Shown one piece after another: positions 33,963 through 42,438 of a DNA stretch of 64,000 nucleotides. Position numbers and translations under genes: made by a program. This DNA is from Treponema sp. (GTDB lineage Bacteria > Spirochaetota > Spirochaetia > Treponematales > Treponemataceae), in the NCBI GenBank assembly GCA_017449265.1, contig JAFSJW010000017.1, forward strand, positions 21,686-85,685, given 5' to 3'. Position 1 is the first letter of the stretch, and each line of letters opens with the position of its first letter. A model generated the notes under the pieces. It saw only the letters and a program-made list of their open reading frames with translations. It had not been told where the DNA came from and made no database searches.

Positions 33963-33994
33963 TAGCTCAGTATATCACAAGGAAAGCGCGAAAG

Positions 33995-35272
33995 TCATTC
34001 TCTGCCGATGATTTCCGTGATGAATTCCTTGCGGTAGAATTTTTCGCAGACAAGAGAATCGTCTTTTTCCCGGAATATTTTTATTGAGCAGTCAAAATCC
34101 CCGTGACTATGCAATCGGTGCTCAAAAAAACGCAGTCCAAGCTCTTTGATTTGTTTTTTCTGAATGACGCTGAAATCAAAACCGTTGGCCAAAAGTGCTT
34201 GTGCCTTGTAATCGGAATTGCTCAAAAGAAGCAGCGTAAGCGAGATGTCGGTCTGATTTTTTATAAGCGAGTCATAATAATTTTGGTATGATTCGTAGTC
34301 AGATTTCCATTTCGATACGGTGCGCTCGTCGTCATGGGCTTTAAGCCCGCATTTCTCACGAAGATATGAGCCGATTACTGATGTTATTTTTCCTGCCCCC
34401 GATATATTAAGGTGAAAGTCAGTGTCGTACTGGTCAATCTCAAAATCAACATCACTGGACATATCGATAAAATCAACTTTTTCTTCCGCAATGATTTTTT
34501 CAAATGCCTTTTTCCATGCAATCGTTTTTTCCTGCTCAGAGAAAGGAATGTGCATGAATACGGGAATTATTCCGTTCTCCCTGCAATAGGCGATAATTTT
34601 TCTTGCGTATGCGATTGCCACAGTTTCCCGCCCGACATACTCAGGGATATACGGAAGGAACGACTGGGGAACGCGGACTCCGATTTTCGGGTCGAATCCT
34701 TTGGTCGGAATTTCCGGAGTTTTGTCAAGGATATAGTCATTGAATACATTGCGGATTTTTTTAAGGCTGAATTCCTGCCAGCGGTTGTGATAAAGCGTAA
34801 AGGGAAGGAAAAATTCAAACCTAGTCTTTTTTGAATCGAAAAGGTCGCAGATTGCCCGCGTTTTTTCCGTAGAGAGCGGAAACTGGTCAAGTATTCCGTG
34901 GACGAATACATAATTCGAGCTGTAGTCAACTTTTATGTCGTCGTAAAGCCCCAGAATGTCTATTACGGCGACTTTTGGCTTAGTTTTTCCTGCTGCGAGC
35001 CTGAGCTGCCAGTAGTCGGCCGGAATCGTGTTGCAGTTCCAGCCCATATTGTAGCTTGTGATTCCGTATTCATTCCATAGCTGCATAGGATTCACGCCGT
35101 TAAGGACATGGCTTGTTCCGAGGAAAAGTACATCGTAATCAGTCTTGTCCTTGAAATATGAGCGGAATTTCGCATATGAATCGTATCGGCGAAGAATTGC
35201 GCATACAAAGGAAAAAGCCAGAATAAAGATGAATACGACGCAAGCTGTTTTGAAAACTCTTTTTATACTCAT
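33995..35272 (-). CDS. SGNH-type membrane-anchored protein, partner of MBOAT (copy 2)
   Basis: A 425-residue protein with one N-terminal helix (residues about 7-27) followed by an extracytoplasmic domain. SGNH-like signatures: the serine block LFLGTSHVLNGVNPMQLW (about 50-67) and the late histidine block YDTDFHLNISGAGKI (about 290). It resembles DltD/AlgJ-type acyl-transfer partners encoded beside MBOAT proteins. It is a clear paralogue of the protein at 36766-38049 (shared NGxxPMQLW, FPLSTEK, YCRENGIIPVFM, HLNxxGA). AGGAG precedes the ATG; it lies 12 nt after the MBOAT gene. Likely moves an acyl group to an envelope polymer; the substrate is unknown. Confidence 0.78.
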   Translation of the reverse strand: MSIKRVFKTACVVFIFILAFSFVCAILRRYDSYAKFRSYFKDKTDYDVLFLGTSHVLNGVNPMQLWNEYGITSYNMGWNCNTIPADYWQLRLAAGKTKPKVAVIDILGLYDDIKVDYSSNYVFVHGILDQFPLSTEKTRAICDLFDSKKTRFEFFLPFTLYHNRWQEFSLKKIRNVFNDYILDKTPEIPTKGFDPKIGVRVPQSFLPYIPEYVGRETVAIAYARKIIAYCRENGIIPVFMHIPFSEQEKTIAWKKAFEKIIAEEKVDFIDMSSDVDFEIDQYDTDFHLNISGAGKITSVIGSYLREKCGLKAHDDERTVSKWKSDYESYQNYYDSLIKNQTDISLTLLLLSNSDYKAQALLANGFDFSVIQKKQIKELGLRFFEHRLHSHGDFDCSIKIFREKDDSLVCEKFYRKEFITEIIGRE

Positions 35273-35284
35273 AAAGCTTTTCTC

Positions 35285-36742
35285 CTAGAACTGGAAGTAA
35301 ATGAACGAAGCTGCGTCGTAGCCAGTTCCCCAGACACCGAATGTCAGTGTGAACACACAAAGCGCAACAAGAGCGGCTCCCTGAAAAATCCAGTTTTTTG
35401 AAAAAATCCAGTTTTTTATAGAAAAATTCTTGTAGCGCGCAAAGTCCACGGCAAGAATTATGATTAGTGACAGAAGAAGTAGCTTTAGGTCCTCCGTTTC
35501 GATGTTGTATTTCTCCGCGTTGTGCCTGAAAATCGTCAGAGGCTCAAGGTCAAATATGATTTTTTTGAGCAGAAATACGGCGTGGGCGAGCGAGCGGGCG
35601 CGGAAAAAAAGCCATGTGGCGCAGACGAGCGTGAAAGTCACAAGAATTTGGGCGGCTTTTCCTGCCGCGGAAGTTATTCTTGCCCTGGCGTTTTTCGTAA
35701 TGTCGTCAATCACTTGGAACAGTCCGTGCAAAAGCCCCCAGAGCAAAAAGTTAAGCCCCGCGCCGTGCCAGACTCCGCTTACGAGCATGACTGCCAGAAT
35801 GTTCAGCCGTTTTCGCATTTTTCCTTTTCTGTTACCTCCGAGCGGAATGTAAACATAGTCCCTGAACCATGCGCTCAGCGAAATGTGCCACCGTCGCCAG
35901 AACTCGCTGAATGAGGAAGAAAAATACGGGGAGGCGAAATTCTGAACAAGATTTATGCCCAGAATTTTGGCACAGCCGCAGGCAATCGTGGAATATCCGC
36001 AAAAATCACAGTAAATCTGAAAGGCGAAGAAAAAAGTTGCCAGTACAATCTGTATGCCTGTGGCGTTTTCGTTGGCATAGACAAAATCCACGAGTATTGA
36101 TGCGCGGTCTGCCACCACGACTTTCAGGAAAAATCCCCATATCATTGTGAAAAGTCCGCTTTTCAGGTTGGCGAAATCAAAATCGTATGTTGTGCCAAGC
36201 TGCCTGAGGAGGTTTTTGCTTCGTTCAATAGGCCCTGCTACGAGCTGCGGAAAGAATGATACGAAAAGCGCGTACTTGAAAAAATTCTTCTCCGCGCGAA
36301 TGTCGCCTCTGTAGACATCAATCAGGTAGCCGACTGCCTGAAAAGAAAAAAACGATATACCTACAGGAAGGATTATGTCGAATTTCGGTAAGTTCAGTTC
36401 TAGTCCGATAATTGAAAGCGCGTCGTGTAAAAGAGTGATTGTGAAATTCAAGTATTTATAATAGAAGAGAAGTGACAGAATCAGAACGATTGATACCGTA
36501 AGCATGATTTTTGTTTTTCGCATGGCATCTGAGCCTTCTCTTGCCTTCTCAATCAGAATCGAAGCCGAGTATGTTACCGTAGTGCAGAAAAGGAGCAAAA
36601 GCGCGTATTTTGGGTTCCAGCCCATGTAAAAGGCGTAACTTGCGGCGAGAAGGGAAAGGTTCTTGATTTTTTTCGGAAGCAAAAAGTAAAGGAAAACTGT
36701 CACTGGAAAAAAAATCAGGAATGAAAGCGAATTGAACAACAT
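35285..36742 (-). CDS. MBOAT-family O-acyltransferase (AlgI/DltB-like)
   Basis: A 485-residue integral membrane enzyme with about 10-12 hydrophobic segments. MBOAT signatures: an N-terminal FNSLSFLIFFPVTVFLYFLLP, the PQLVAGPIER motif, FSEFWRRWHISLSAWFRDYVYIPLGGNRKG, and the catalytic histidine in GVWHGAGLNFLLWGLLHG (about residue 320). AlgI/DltB-type members move an acyl group across the inner membrane to a periplasmic SGNH partner. Both neighbours on the same strand are such partners, so the three genes probably form one acylation system, with modification of a surface glycan as the likely outcome. Confidence 0.9.
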   Translation of the reverse strand: MLFNSLSFLIFFPVTVFLYFLLPKKIKNLSLLAASYAFYMGWNPKYALLLLFCTTVTYSASILIEKAREGSDAMRKTKIMLTVSIVLILSLLFYYKYLNFTITLLHDALSIIGLELNLPKFDIILPVGISFFSFQAVGYLIDVYRGDIRAEKNFFKYALFVSFFPQLVAGPIERSKNLLRQLGTTYDFDFANLKSGLFTMIWGFFLKVVVADRASILVDFVYANENATGIQIVLATFFFAFQIYCDFCGYSTIACGCAKILGINLVQNFASPYFSSSFSEFWRRWHISLSAWFRDYVYIPLGGNRKGKMRKRLNILAVMLVSGVWHGAGLNFLLWGLLHGLFQVIDDITKNARARITSAAGKAAQILVTFTLVCATWLFFRARSLAHAVFLLKKIIFDLEPLTIFRHNAEKYNIETEDLKLLLLSLIIILAVDFARYKNFSIKNWIFSKNWIFQGAALVALCVFTLTFGVWGTGYDAASFIYFQF

Positions 36743-36765
36743 TTTATCTGCGTTTCCTCACTGGT

Positions 36766-38049
36766 TTATTGAATTTGTATTGACTTTGCGATGAATTTTT
36801 TTTCGCAAAGAAGGCTGTCTTTTGATTCTCCGCCGTTACTTTTTATGAACACGGAAACTTTTACTTGATTTTCAAGCTCTTTTGATGGCAAGACTGTTAC
36901 ATTTTCCCGAAGCCTTCCGATTATTTTCCTTGTTAACTCAGAAAGGTTTTCTTCATCGGAAAGAAAAATCTCCGCGCGGTAATCTGTGTTTGAAAGAAGT
37001 GACAGCGTGCTTGAGAATGTGTCGGCGGAAATTATTTTCGTATTGTAGAATTGTTTGTAAACCTGATAGTCACGACTCCATTTTTCATGCACGGAAGGAT
37101 TTTTTTTCAGGTCGATTTTTTTTGCCAGCTCTTGAGTGATGTAATTTCCTATGCACTCGGTGACTTTCTGTGCTCCGAGCGGATTGAGGTGCGCGAATCT
37201 GTCGAATTTGTCCGTGTCAAAATCAACTGTGCGGGACATATCAAGAAAACTAACTCCGTCCGAACGAAGCGTCTCGCAGAAAAAATCTTTCCATTCTTCC
37301 ATGTAATCTTGCGTGGGGTACGGAACGAGCATAAACACTGGAATTATTCCGTTTTCGCGGCAGTATGAGATGATTTTTTGTGCGTACTGGATTGAGGTCG
37401 TTTGTTTTTTTGAAAAATCGCTTACATCAACATTGAATCGTCCCGAGGAAGTGATTGCCGCGCGCAGCTCTCCGCCTTTTGTGGGAAGAAGGTTATTGTC
37501 GCTCAGCGCGTATTTTTTCAGATTAGATTTTATTATTGGGAACGGAGTTTTTTTCCAGCTGTTGTGGTACAAGTAGAACGGAAAGAAGAATTCGGTCTTT
37601 GTTGCGCGGCTTTTGAAAATGTCGTTTATAGCGCGGATTTTTTCGGTTGAAAGCGGAAAAAGGTCGAGCGCGCCGTGGGCGTAGTACAAATTCGGGTCCA
37701 CGAGAAGCTCGCTGTCTATGGAGAAAATGTCTACGAACACGATTTTTGGCTTGTGCATTTTTGCCGTTAGCCTCAAAAGCCAGTAATCAAGCGCAATCGT
37801 GCTTTTGTGCCATGCGAAATTGTAGCTCGTAACCCCGAAGTCCCTCCAAAGTTGCATTGGAAAAATTCCGTTGAGGGCGTTGCTTGCGCCGAAAAAATAG
37901 ACATCATAATCCGTGTTCTTGTCATTGAAAAATGGCTTGAACTTTGGATAATTGTCATAGCTTTTCAGGACAATTCCCGAAACTGAGATTGCGGCGGCGG
38001 CAATAAAGACAAAAATGGTTGCGCTGATTATAATCCTGAGTTTTTTCAT
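36766..38049 (-). CDS. SGNH-type membrane-anchored protein, partner of MBOAT (copy 1)
   Basis: A 427-residue protein starting at 38049 (MKKLRIIISATIFVF). A longer reading would run into the divergent SUMF1 gene and adds no family sequence. One N-terminal helix, then a domain with the serine block VYFFGASNALNGIFPMQLW and the histidine block FDRFAHLNPLGAQK. In this copy SH of the serine block is SN, and the acid before the histidine differs from copy 2. First gene of the run SGNH-MBOAT-SGNH. The two paralogues could act on different acceptors or in series; that is inference. Confidence 0.75.
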   Translation of the reverse strand: MKKLRIIISATIFVFIAAAAISVSGIVLKSYDNYPKFKPFFNDKNTDYDVYFFGASNALNGIFPMQLWRDFGVTSYNFAWHKSTIALDYWLLRLTAKMHKPKIVFVDIFSIDSELLVDPNLYYAHGALDLFPLSTEKIRAINDIFKSRATKTEFFFPFYLYHNSWKKTPFPIIKSNLKKYALSDNNLLPTKGGELRAAITSSGRFNVDVSDFSKKQTTSIQYAQKIISYCRENGIIPVFMLVPYPTQDYMEEWKDFFCETLRSDGVSFLDMSRTVDFDTDKFDRFAHLNPLGAQKVTECIGNYITQELAKKIDLKKNPSVHEKWSRDYQVYKQFYNTKIISADTFSSTLSLLSNTDYRAEIFLSDEENLSELTRKIIGRLRENVTVLPSKELENQVKVSVFIKSNGGESKDSLLCEKKFIAKSIQIQ

Positions 38050-38121
38050 TTTCGTTACCGAAGTGCATGATATTCTAAATGAAAACCATGATTTTTTCCA
38101 CAGCGGATTTTTGAAATAAAG

Positions 38122-38150
38122 TTGCAAACTAGATTTTTTTGGATTAAAAT
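38122..38150 (+). promoter_or_regulatory. Candidate promoter of the SUMF1-type gene
   Basis: TTGCAA at 38122-38127 and TAAAAT at 38145-38150 have a 17-nt spacer, only 8 nt before the ATG. This implies a very short leader. Confidence 0.45.
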
Positions 38151-38158
38151 ACTTTATT

Positions 38159-39331
38159 ATGAAGAAGATTTTAAAAGTTGCCGCATTCCTTGCGGTATTC
38201 GCTGCCGTGAATGTTACGGCGCAGGAATCGGGAGATGGCGCATACAAAGTCACTTTCGACGCGAACGGCGGGGATGGCGTTATGAGCGCGCAGTCGTTTC
38301 CGAGCGGAATGTCAAGGAAACTTGAGCCAAATAAATTTACTTTCAAAGGTGCAAAATTCCTTGGCTGGTCAAAATCAAAAGGTGCGAACACGGTTGATTA
38401 TGAGAATGTTTCTTCAATTTCAGTTGACGGAAACATCACTCTTTATGCCGTCTGGGATTTTAAGCCTGTTTCTAACGGCTCGGCAAGTTTCTATATTTGT
38501 GACCATGAGGTTACTCAAAAAGAGTACGAGCAGTTCTGCGACTACGGCGGGGACAGATTCCCAGGCAGGTTCGGCTTTGACGACAGCTATCCTGCATACT
38601 ATGTGAGCTGGTACGATGCGCTTGTTTATTGCAACAAAAGGAGCATGGCGGAGGGACTTACTCCTTGCTACTCCATAAAAGGTAGCACGGACCCCAATGA
38701 CTGGGGCAATGTTCCAAAAGAAACATCAAAACGATGGAATTCTGTCGAGCTAAATATGTCGGCTGACGGCTACAGGCTTCCTACAGAGGCTGAGTGGGAG
38801 CTTGCCGCAGGAGAAACTCCGAAAGACCCTGAAGAAGAAATCGTTGTGGAGCCGGAGCCTGAAAAAGAAGTGGCTTCTTCCGAGAACGGTGCTGACGAAA
38901 AATCCGGAGAGAACGGGAACAATGCGACTGCTTCCCAGGACAATGCTGGCGGCGAGGCTTCTGAAGCCGAGCCTGCTCCTGCCCCGGTAATTAAGAAAAA
39001 AAGCATTCTCAAAAAATATGCGTGGTACAGGGCGAACAGCCGGTTCAAGACGCATAGGGTAGGGGAAAAACTTTGCAACGAAAACGGTCTTTACGATATG
39101 CTCGGAAATGTGAGCGAATGGTGCTGGGACAGATGCGGTTCTGACCACCCGCACGCAAAGAACGGGAATGTTGCTGTGTCAACGGGTGAGGAGCAAGGCT
39201 CAAGCCGTGTGTTCCGCGGTCCGAGCTGGAATGCGACTCAAGAGGAATGTATGGTTTCTGAGCGCGGCTATCTTACTCCTGCCGCAAGGAATATGCTCTT
39301 GGGCTTCCGTGTGGTTCGTTCTGCGTTGTAA
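38159..39331 (+). CDS. Exported protein with InlB B-repeat and SUMF1/FGE-type domain
   Basis: A 390-residue secreted protein. The signal peptide is 1-21 (ILKVAAFLAVFAAVNVTAQ). Residues 25-100 form one Listeria-Bacteroides (InlB B) repeat (YKVTFDANGGDG...FLGWSK...ITLYAVWD). Residues about 105-390 form a formylglycine-generating-enzyme-like (SUMF1) domain: FYICDHEVTQKEYEQFCDY, PAYYVSWYDALVYCNKRS, YRLPTEAEWELAAG, LYDMLGNVSEWCWD, RVFRGPSWN, GFRVVRS. An acidic, Ala/Pro/Glu-rich insert (about 222-280) interrupts the domain. Catalytic cysteines of true FGE are not evident, so it is probably a binding or structural version. No strong ribosome binding site. Confidence 0.85.
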   Translation: MKKILKVAAFLAVFAAVNVTAQESGDGAYKVTFDANGGDGVMSAQSFPSGMSRKLEPNKFTFKGAKFLGWSKSKGANTVDYENVSSISVDGNITLYAVWDFKPVSNGSASFYICDHEVTQKEYEQFCDYGGDRFPGRFGFDDSYPAYYVSWYDALVYCNKRSMAEGLTPCYSIKGSTDPNDWGNVPKETSKRWNSVELNMSADGYRLPTEAEWELAAGETPKDPEEEIVVEPEPEKEVASSENGADEKSGENGNNATASQDNAGGEASEAEPAPAPVIKKKSILKKYAWYRANSRFKTHRVGEKLCNENGLYDMLGNVSEWCWDRCGSDHPHAKNGNVAVSTGEEQGSSRVFRGPSWNATQEECMVSERGYLTPAARNMLLGFRVVRSAL

Positions 39332-39374
39332 TGTAGCTTTCGGAAAAAATTATGTGAAAGAAAGAAAAAATCTA

Positions 39375-39403
39375 TTGACATTTTTCTTTCTTTCACATAA
39401 TAT
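39375..39403 (+). promoter_or_regulatory. Sigma-70 promoter of tRNA-Phe
   Basis: A perfect TTGACA at 39375-39380, a 17-nt spacer, and TAATAT at 39398-39403, 12 nt before the tRNA. Confidence 0.8.
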
Positions 39404-39415
39404 AGTTATCACTTC

Positions 39416-39488
39416 GCCGCTGTAGCTCAGTTGGTAGAGCAATGGACTGAAAATCCATGTGTCGTTGGTCCGATTCCAACCGGTGGCA
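39416..39488 (+). tRNA. tRNA-Phe (anticodon GAA)
   Basis: Acceptor GCCGCTG pairs with CGGTGGC (two G-T pairs). The anticodon loop CTGAAAA carries GAA. The T-arm is GTTGG TCCGATT CCAAC and the discriminator is A. CCA is not encoded. A terminator follows immediately. Confidence 0.96.
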
Positions 39489-39516
39489 AAAGGCATCCGT
39501 TCAGGATGCTTTTTTT
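39489..39516 (+). terminator. Terminator of tRNA-Phe
   Basis: The stem GCATCC GTTCA GGATGC is followed by a run of seven T. Confidence 0.85.
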
Positions 39517-39552
39517 ATGCTCGTATTCTTTTATTGTAACAGGCGCGAAACT

Positions 39553-39567
39553 GTGTCATAATGACAC
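39553..39567 (+). promoter_or_regulatory. Candidate operator GTGTCA-TAA-TGACAC ahead of murG
   Basis: This palindrome ends 1 nt before the murG ATG, where a ribosome binding site would be expected. The surrounding 25 bp differ from the groES element (12820-12844) at only a few positions, including the shared left flank AAACT. Confidence 0.5.
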
Positions 39568-39568
39568 T

Positions 39569-40720
39569 ATGGATGATTCAATCAATTCAAAAAAAATTAA
39601 AGTTGTTTTTGCAGGCGGAGGAACCGGGGGGCATATCTATCCGGGGCTTGCCGTAGCGGACTGCCTCAGGGAGATCGCGCAGAAGAGCAATGTTTCCGCC
39701 GAGATTTTTTGGTTCGGCAACTCTTGTGGAATGGACAAAAATCTCGTGGAAAATTCAGGTTCCGTGGATAAATTCGTTGGAATCCCGAGCGGAAAGCTCA
39801 GGCGGTATTTTTCGTTAAAAAATTTCACTGATTTTTTTAAAATATCATTTGGATTCATAAAATCGTACTTTATGCTATTGAAAATACGCCCTGATGTGCT
39901 TTTTTCAAAGGGCGGGTTCGTAAGCGTCGCTCCTTGCGCCGCGGCTTATTTTTTGCGAATCCCTGTTTTTACGCATGAATGTGACTTTACCCCGGGACTT
40001 GCTACAAGGATAAATGCCCGTTTTGCGGATAAAATTTTCCTTTCCTATGACGAAACGAAAAAGTATCTTTCCGCGCCAAAGGCAAAAAAGTCTTTGGTAA
40101 CAGGAAACCCTGTGAGACCTGTCTTTTATTCGCCGAATCCTGAGAGCGGAAGGAAATTCTTATTTGACGGAAGGAGCGACTATGACCAAAAAAAGCCGGT
40201 TCTTCTTGTTCTTGGAGGAAGTCTTGGCGCGCATCAGCTGAACGAACTTGTTTCCCAGAATCTTGAATGGCTTACCGAAAGATTCAATCTTGTGCATCAG
40301 TGCGGGGCAAAAGACGCTCCTTTCATGCCACAGAACATGAGCGGTTATTTTCTTCATCCGTTCATTTACAAGGAAATGTGCGATGTTGTTTCATGCGCGG
40401 ACATAGTTCTTGCGCGTGCAGGCGCGAACTCGCTCTTTGAGTGCTCTGTCCTTGGAAAGCCACTTGTTCTTGTGCCCTTATGCGGAAGCGGTACTCGCGG
40501 CGATCAGGTTGACAACGCAAAATTCTTTGAAGAAAAAGGGGCGGCTTTTGTCCTTCTGGGAGATAAGGCCACTTCTACTAATATGAAAGAAATGCTCGGG
40601 AAAATGCTTGATTCTGATACGCGCGCAAAAATGGCAGCTAATTCCCGGAAAATAACCGAAGGAAGGCGGCCTGCGCAAAAAATCGCCGAAATTATTTTTG
40701 AGGAGACTTTGAGAAAATGA
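39569..40720 (+). CDS. murG: UDP-GlcNAc:undecaprenyl-PP-MurNAc-pentapeptide GlcNAc transferase
   Basis: Makes lipid II at the cytoplasmic face of the membrane. The start is at 39569 (MDDSINSKKIKVVF), giving 383 residues; upstream codons overlap the tRNA-Phe and are not coding. Seen: the G-loop VVFAGGGTGGHIYPGLAVA, HECDFTPGLATR (HEQN in most relatives), a second glycine loop LVLGGSLGAHQLNEL, and the UDP-GlcNAc site RAGANSLFE with GTRGDQVDNA. No clear Shine-Dalgarno sequence; a palindrome sits there instead. First gene of a run murG-cvpA-holB-kinase-regulator linked by 4-nt overlaps or tiny gaps. Confidence 0.95.
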   Translation: MDDSINSKKIKVVFAGGGTGGHIYPGLAVADCLREIAQKSNVSAEIFWFGNSCGMDKNLVENSGSVDKFVGIPSGKLRRYFSLKNFTDFFKISFGFIKSYFMLLKIRPDVLFSKGGFVSVAPCAAAYFLRIPVFTHECDFTPGLATRINARFADKIFLSYDETKKYLSAPKAKKSLVTGNPVRPVFYSPNPESGRKFLFDGRSDYDQKKPVLLVLGGSLGAHQLNELVSQNLEWLTERFNLVHQCGAKDAPFMPQNMSGYFLHPFIYKEMCDVVSCADIVLARAGANSLFECSVLGKPLVLVPLCGSGTRGDQVDNAKFFEEKGAAFVLLGDKATSTNMKEMLGKMLDSDTRAKMAANSRKITEGRRPAQKIAEIIFEETLRK

Positions 40721-41232
40721 CGCTGACTTTTTTGGATATGATTTTTTCTGTTTTCATACTTGCGATTGCCTTGCTTGCACTTATAAACGGATTCATAAAA
40801 GAGCTGTTCGGAAAACTCGCCATTATACTTGGGTTCGTCTCCGCATTTACTTTCTGCCGTTTTTTTGAGCCTTATGTTGAGAGCGTTGTGCGTATTCCTG
40901 TCGTTTCGATAGTTCTTTCTTTTATGATGATTTTCATAGTGACCTTCCTGATTGTAAAGATAATCCAGATGCTCGTCGGAACTATTTTCAGCGGAGAGAT
41001 AATGAAAAGCCTTGACCGTGTGCTTGGCTTTATGTTCGGGGTGATTGAGGGGCTTTTCCTTGTCGGAATCATTCTTATTATAATCGCATCCCAGCCTTGG
41101 TTCGATGTTTCTTCTGTCATAGAAAAAAGCCTTTACTGGAAGATTCTCCTTCCGTTCATTTCGCCGTCAATAAGGCAGTTCGGCGGAATGATGGCTTTGC
41201 TTCCGGCCGTTCCTTCTGTGGTGGTTTGCTGA
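40717..41232 (+). CDS. cvpA: CvpA-family membrane protein
   Basis: A 171-residue inner-membrane protein with four hydrophobic segments. The CvpA signature is visible in FLDMIFSVFILAIALLALINGFIKELFGKLAIILGFVSAF and SLDRVLGFMFGVIEGLFLVGIIL. CvpA is needed for colicin V export and in some bacteria for envelope-stress tolerance; its biochemical role is unclear. It overlaps murG by 4 nt (ATGA) and the holB start by 1 nt (TGATG), so translation is coupled on both sides. Confidence 0.88.
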   Translation: MTLTFLDMIFSVFILAIALLALINGFIKELFGKLAIILGFVSAFTFCRFFEPYVESVVRIPVVSIVLSFMMIFIVTFLIVKIIQMLVGTIFSGEIMKSLDRVLGFMFGVIEGLFLVGIILIIIASQPWFDVSSVIEKSLYWKILLPFISPSIRQFGGMMALLPAVPSVVVC

Positions 41233-42434
41233 TGTTCGAGAACCTTCTTTACCAGAATGCGTCTCTTCTTTTATCCAGCGATATACAGGCTGGAAAACTT
41301 CCCGGCGCGCTTCTTTTTGCTGGACCTTCTGCAAGCGGAAAGCTTACTTGCGCGCTGGAAGTTGCGCGCGTGCTTTCTTGCGCCGGAGAACAAAGGGGAA
41401 ACTGGCTTTGCGCCTGCGATTCGTGCAGGCTCTCAAAAGAGCTTATAAGCCAGAATATGCTTCTTCTGGGCGCAAGGGACTGCATGGGCGAAATAAATGC
41501 TGCCAAGAAAACTTTTCTGACAGCCGCGTACAATAACGCTTTGTTTCTGAAAGCGGCTCAGTATCTTTTTATCCGTTCCGTAAGGAAACTTACGCTCAGA
41601 TTCAGTCCGATTCTATGGGAGAACGATGATAAAATATCGAAAATTTCTCCTTTTCTTCAGGCAATCGATGAAAAAATCGATTCAATCCTTCCTGAGAAGG
41701 AACTTGCTGAAAACGAGGAGCTTTCGTCAATCTGCGAGGAAATAACTGGTGAATGCAAGAAATTGTCGTCATCATTCATGTACGAATCTATCCCAATAAG
41801 TCAGATACGAAATCTAAGCGAATGGGCAAGATTAAAATCGGCTTCCGGGAAAAAAATCATAATAATAGAAAACATTGAGCAAATGAACGAGAGCGGAAGG
41901 AACGCACTTTTGAAAATCCTTGAGGAACCGCCGTCGGGAGTCGTATTCATACTTACTACGACAAGGCGTGGCTCTGTCATGCAGACGATTCTTTCGCGCG
42001 TGCGGACATACACTTTTTCAGAACGAAGCGAAAAACAGCAGGAAGAGGTGCTTTCCCGTGTCTTTCATGTGAGCTTCGGCGGAACTATAGACTCGTATTT
42101 GCAGACTTTCCTTCCTGTTTCACGCGAAGCGATTTTTTCCGTAGCGAGGGAATATTTCGGGGAAATCATGGACGGAAAAATCCCGGTCGCCGCAAAAATC
42201 ATAAAATCGTGCGCGGATTTTGAATCTTCATTTTTGTTCAAGTCTTTCCTTCTTGGCGTGCAGGAAGCGTCAAAGAATTTCTCAGACCCCCTGAGTGCTG
42301 AGTTTGCCTTGCGGAATGTGGGCGCAATCAGGGAATGTTACAACAATGTTTCAATATACAATCAGTCGTTTGCGGCGGCAATAGAAAAACTGACCCGCGA
42401 CTTGACTGTGAACAAAAATTCTCTTTTCAGGTGA
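41232..42434 (+). CDS. holB: DNA polymerase III delta' subunit-like clamp-loader protein
   Basis: A 400-residue AAA+ protein starting at the ATG that shares a base with the cvpA stop (41232). Seen: a DnaX/HolB-type start (LYQNASLLLSSDIQAGKLPGALLFAGPSASGKLTCALEVAR), where Walker A is GPSASGKL, lacking the final threonine, consistent with a non-hydrolysing delta'. A zinc-binding cluster follows (CACDSCRL; an upstream cysteine is present). The SRC-like region includes KIIIIENIEQMNESGRNALLKILEEPPSGVVFILTT. The C-terminal collar domain is divergent. Longer than E. coli delta' because of an insert at about 110-190. Confidence 0.85.
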   Translation: MFENLLYQNASLLLSSDIQAGKLPGALLFAGPSASGKLTCALEVARVLSCAGEQRGNWLCACDSCRLSKELISQNMLLLGARDCMGEINAAKKTFLTAAYNNALFLKAAQYLFIRSVRKLTLRFSPILWENDDKISKISPFLQAIDEKIDSILPEKELAENEELSSICEEITGECKKLSSSFMYESIPISQIRNLSEWARLKSASGKKIIIIENIEQMNESGRNALLKILEEPPSGVVFILTTTRRGSVMQTILSRVRTYTFSERSEKQQEEVLSRVFHVSFGGTIDSYLQTFLPVSREAIFSVAREYFGEIMDGKIPVAAKIIKSCADFESSFLFKSFLLGVQEASKNFSDPLSAEFALRNVGAIRECYNNVSIYNQSFAAAIEKLTRDLTVNKNSLFR

Positions 42435-42438
42435 TTTT

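Noticed and set aside
38050..38391. Extension of the first SGNH-type protein upstream of 38049
   Set aside because: It runs antisense through the start of the SUMF1 gene; the homologous paralogue begins at the MKKLRII-equivalent position.
39060..39331. DGR variable region in the SUMF1/FGE-like protein at 38159
   Set aside because: The 3' end uses mixed codon endings (GTG, CGT, GGT, TAT, CTT, TCT) with no run of NNC codons, and ordinary framework sequence reaches the stop codon.
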